A program made the position numbers and the translations under genes. This document shows positions 62,867 through 64,000 of a stretch of DNA of 64,000 nucleotides, one piece after another. Under the pieces are notes generated by a model that saw only the letters and a list, made by a program, of their open reading frames with translations, was not told the origin of the DNA and did not search any database. Origin of the DNA: Aequorivita lipolytica. GTDB lineage: Bacteria > Bacteroidota > Bacteroidia > Flavobacteriales > Flavobacteriaceae. Every line of letters begins with the position of its first letter. The stretch's first letter is position 1. The DNA lies in the NCBI RefSeq assembly GCF_007997135.1, contig NZ_VORU01000005.1, positions 1-64,000 on the forward strand, given 5' to 3'.

Positions 62867-62920
62867 AAAAGCCACGAATTCATGAATATTTTATACTATA
62901 TTCGTGAATTCGTGGCTTTT
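62867..62920 (+). terminator. Strong long-stem terminator after glutaryl-CoA dehydrogenase
   Basis: The 23 bases at 62867-62889 and 62898-62920 are reverse complements with one mismatch, flanking an eight-base loop and ending in TTTT. The stem contains GCCACGAATTC and GAATTCGTGGC, so the terminator works in either direction. Confidence 0.8.
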
Positions 62921-62931
62921 AATTTTTGACA

Positions 62932-63828
62932 ATGTCTTCTTTCAAAAGAATTTCCAGAGCTTACCAATCTGCACGCCGGATTTCTTTTAACGATACTTCT
63001 AAATTTATAATTTTCAGTGATTGCCATCGCGGCGACAACAGTTTTGCAGACGATTTTGCCAATAATCGAAACATATACTTTCACGCCCTTCAGGATTACT
63101 ACAAGAACGGTTTTACGTATTGTGAATTAGGAGATGGCGATGAGCTTTGGGAAAATATTTTTTTTAAAGATGTTTTTGAAGCGCATCATAATGTGTATGA
63201 ACTGATGAAACTTTTTTATGCGGAAAACCGGCTTTATAGATTGGTCGGGAATCACGATATGGCGTATATGAACCAAAAATTTGTAGAGAAAACACTCTCT
63301 ACCTATTTTGATAAAATAACAGGAAAGGACGCACCTCTTTTCCCAGGAATTGAATTTACAGAAGGTTTGATTTTGGAGCACGAAGAAACCAAACAGGAAA
63401 TTTTTATGATGCACGGCCACCAAGCAGATTGGATGAATTATGTTGGTTGGAAATTTAATAGATTTATGGTGCGTGCACTGTGGCGACAATTACAAATTTT
63501 TGGCATTGGCGACCCAACAAGCCCTGCGAAAAACTACAAAGAACTTATAAAAGTTGAAAGAAGAACAAAACGCTGGATTGTTGAAAACAAAAACGTTTTT
63601 ACTATTATAGGTCACACGCATAGACCACGTTTTCCAGAGCCCGGCGACATAGCTTTTTTTAATGATGGAAGTTGCGTTCACCCTAGAAGTATTACAGGAA
63701 TAGAAATTAAAAATGGTGAGATTTCATTAATAAAATGGCAGATTGACACCACTGAAGACGGAACGTTGAAAGTTGTAAAAATGCTTTTGGAAGGACCTCA
63801 AAAATTGATCGATTACAAAACCAAATAA
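62932..63828 (+). CDS. Calcineurin-like metallophosphoesterase
   Basis: The 298-residue cytoplasmic enzyme has all five phosphoesterase motifs: FSDCHRGDN (about residues 30-38), YCELGDGDELW, VGNHDMAYM, MMHGHQADW and IGHTHRPRF, giving a two-metal centre. The UDP-2,3-diacylglucosamine hydrolase LpxH has a similar motif set but the rest of the chain is not clearly LpxH. ATG 62932 is preferred to TTG 62926. The lipoprotein gene starts 18 bp later. Confidence 0.9.
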   Translation: MSSFKRISRAYQSARRISFNDTSKFIIFSDCHRGDNSFADDFANNRNIYFHALQDYYKNGFTYCELGDGDELWENIFFKDVFEAHHNVYELMKLFYAENRLYRLVGNHDMAYMNQKFVEKTLSTYFDKITGKDAPLFPGIEFTEGLILEHEETKQEIFMMHGHQADWMNYVGWKFNRFMVRALWRQLQIFGIGDPTSPAKNYKELIKVERRTKRWIVENKNVFTIIGHTHRPRFPEPGDIAFFNDGSCVHPRSITGIEIKNGEISLIKWQIDTTEDGTLKVVKMLLEGPQKLIDYKTK

Positions 63829-63846
63829 AAATATATTCCGTAAGAA

Positions 63847-64000
63847 ATGAAAATTATAAAAATCACACTCCTTTTCGTCTCTCTTTCTCTATTATCATGC
63901 GGAGTTTCCAGAAAAAACAATTCTTCGGAAGCCACTTATAAATATCTGGCGCTTGGCGATAGTTACACAATAGGCGAAAGCGTTTGTAGCGACTGCAATT
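63847..64000 (+). CDS. SGNH/GDSL-hydrolase lipoprotein (cut off by the window end)
   Basis: ATG 63847 opens a lipoprotein signal (IKITLLFVSLSLLSC) and the first block of SGNH esterases, KYLALGDSYTIGESV, with the catalytic Ser in GDSYT. Only 51 residues are in the window. It is 18 bp after the phosphoesterase gene and probably in the same operon. Confidence 0.8.
   Translation, partial: MKIIKITLLFVSLSLLSCGVSRKNNSSEATYKYLALGDSYTIGESVCSDCN

Overview
The window is chromosomal DNA from a marine-type member of the Flavobacteriaceae (Bacteroidetes/Bacteroidota); I do not commit to a genus. The case rests on AT-rich sequence, TAnnTTTG-type -7 promoter boxes, two proteins with type IX secretion (T9SS) C-terminal sorting domains, a DnaQ-DnaE polymerase III fusion, the mevalonate route to isoprenoids, a green-tuned proteorhodopsin next to its retinal-forming dioxygenase, and many Bacteroidetes-only DUF families.

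Layout. 1-600: tRNA-Gly and tRNA-Leu (minus) preceded by an array of tRNA-Gly-derived fragments. 0.6-11 kb: mutS, a TrmH-type RNA methylase, and an isoprenoid block (UbiA-type prenyltransferase, mevalonate kinase, diphosphomevalonate decarboxylase) interrupted by an opposite-strand TPR-CHAT protein. 11-14.5 kb: a T9SS repeat protein, a small lipocalin-like protein, MepB and two degraded small genes. 14.5-21.7 kb: one operon of a TPR/MORN protein and two exported DUF3857/transglutaminase proteins. 22-27 kb: DUF4407 protein, a 1007-aa kinase/M23/aminotransferase fusion, and an AI-2E-type permease. 27.5-32 kb: a light-damage operon (membrane hydrolase, a DUF2256 gene with an in-frame amber codon, DASH cryptochrome, Fe-S photolyase). 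33-38 kb: an operon of HemW, cyclase, DUF4260, DUF4230, MmcQ/YjbR and a membrane-anchored MutS-like ATPase. 38-43 kb: a GluR0-like glutamate-receptor potassium channel, RuvC, and a flippase plus glycosyltransferase pair. 43-45.5 kb: a BlaI/BlaR1-like sensor pair under a perfect 42-bp palindrome. 45.6-48.1 kb: nitroreductase, proteorhodopsin and blh.

48.1-50.7 kb is the clearest accessory patch. Two identical 99-bp direct repeats, one lying 4 bp beyond tRNA-Asp, bracket a frameshifted TolB-like gene remnant, a glycine-rich T9SS protein and the 3' stump of an ISAon1-like transposase. 50.8-64 kb is conserved housekeeping: DUF58, NlpE-like lipoprotein, ClpP, thioredoxin, DnaE, a PA2169-type four-helix protein, S16-RimM-TrmN6, glutaryl-CoA dehydrogenase, a metallophosphoesterase and the start of an SGNH-hydrolase lipoprotein.

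I see no prophage, CRISPR array, rRNA operon or intact insertion sequence. The observations most worth following are the tRNA-Gly-derived tandem array with a palindrome in place of the D-loop, the repeat-bracketed patch at tRNA-Asp, the amber-interrupted DUF2256 gene inside the photolyase operon, the palindromic operator with heptamer leader in front of blaI, the three-domain fusion, and the membrane MutS homologue operon. Coordinates and motifs were read by eye; no alignment or database search was run.
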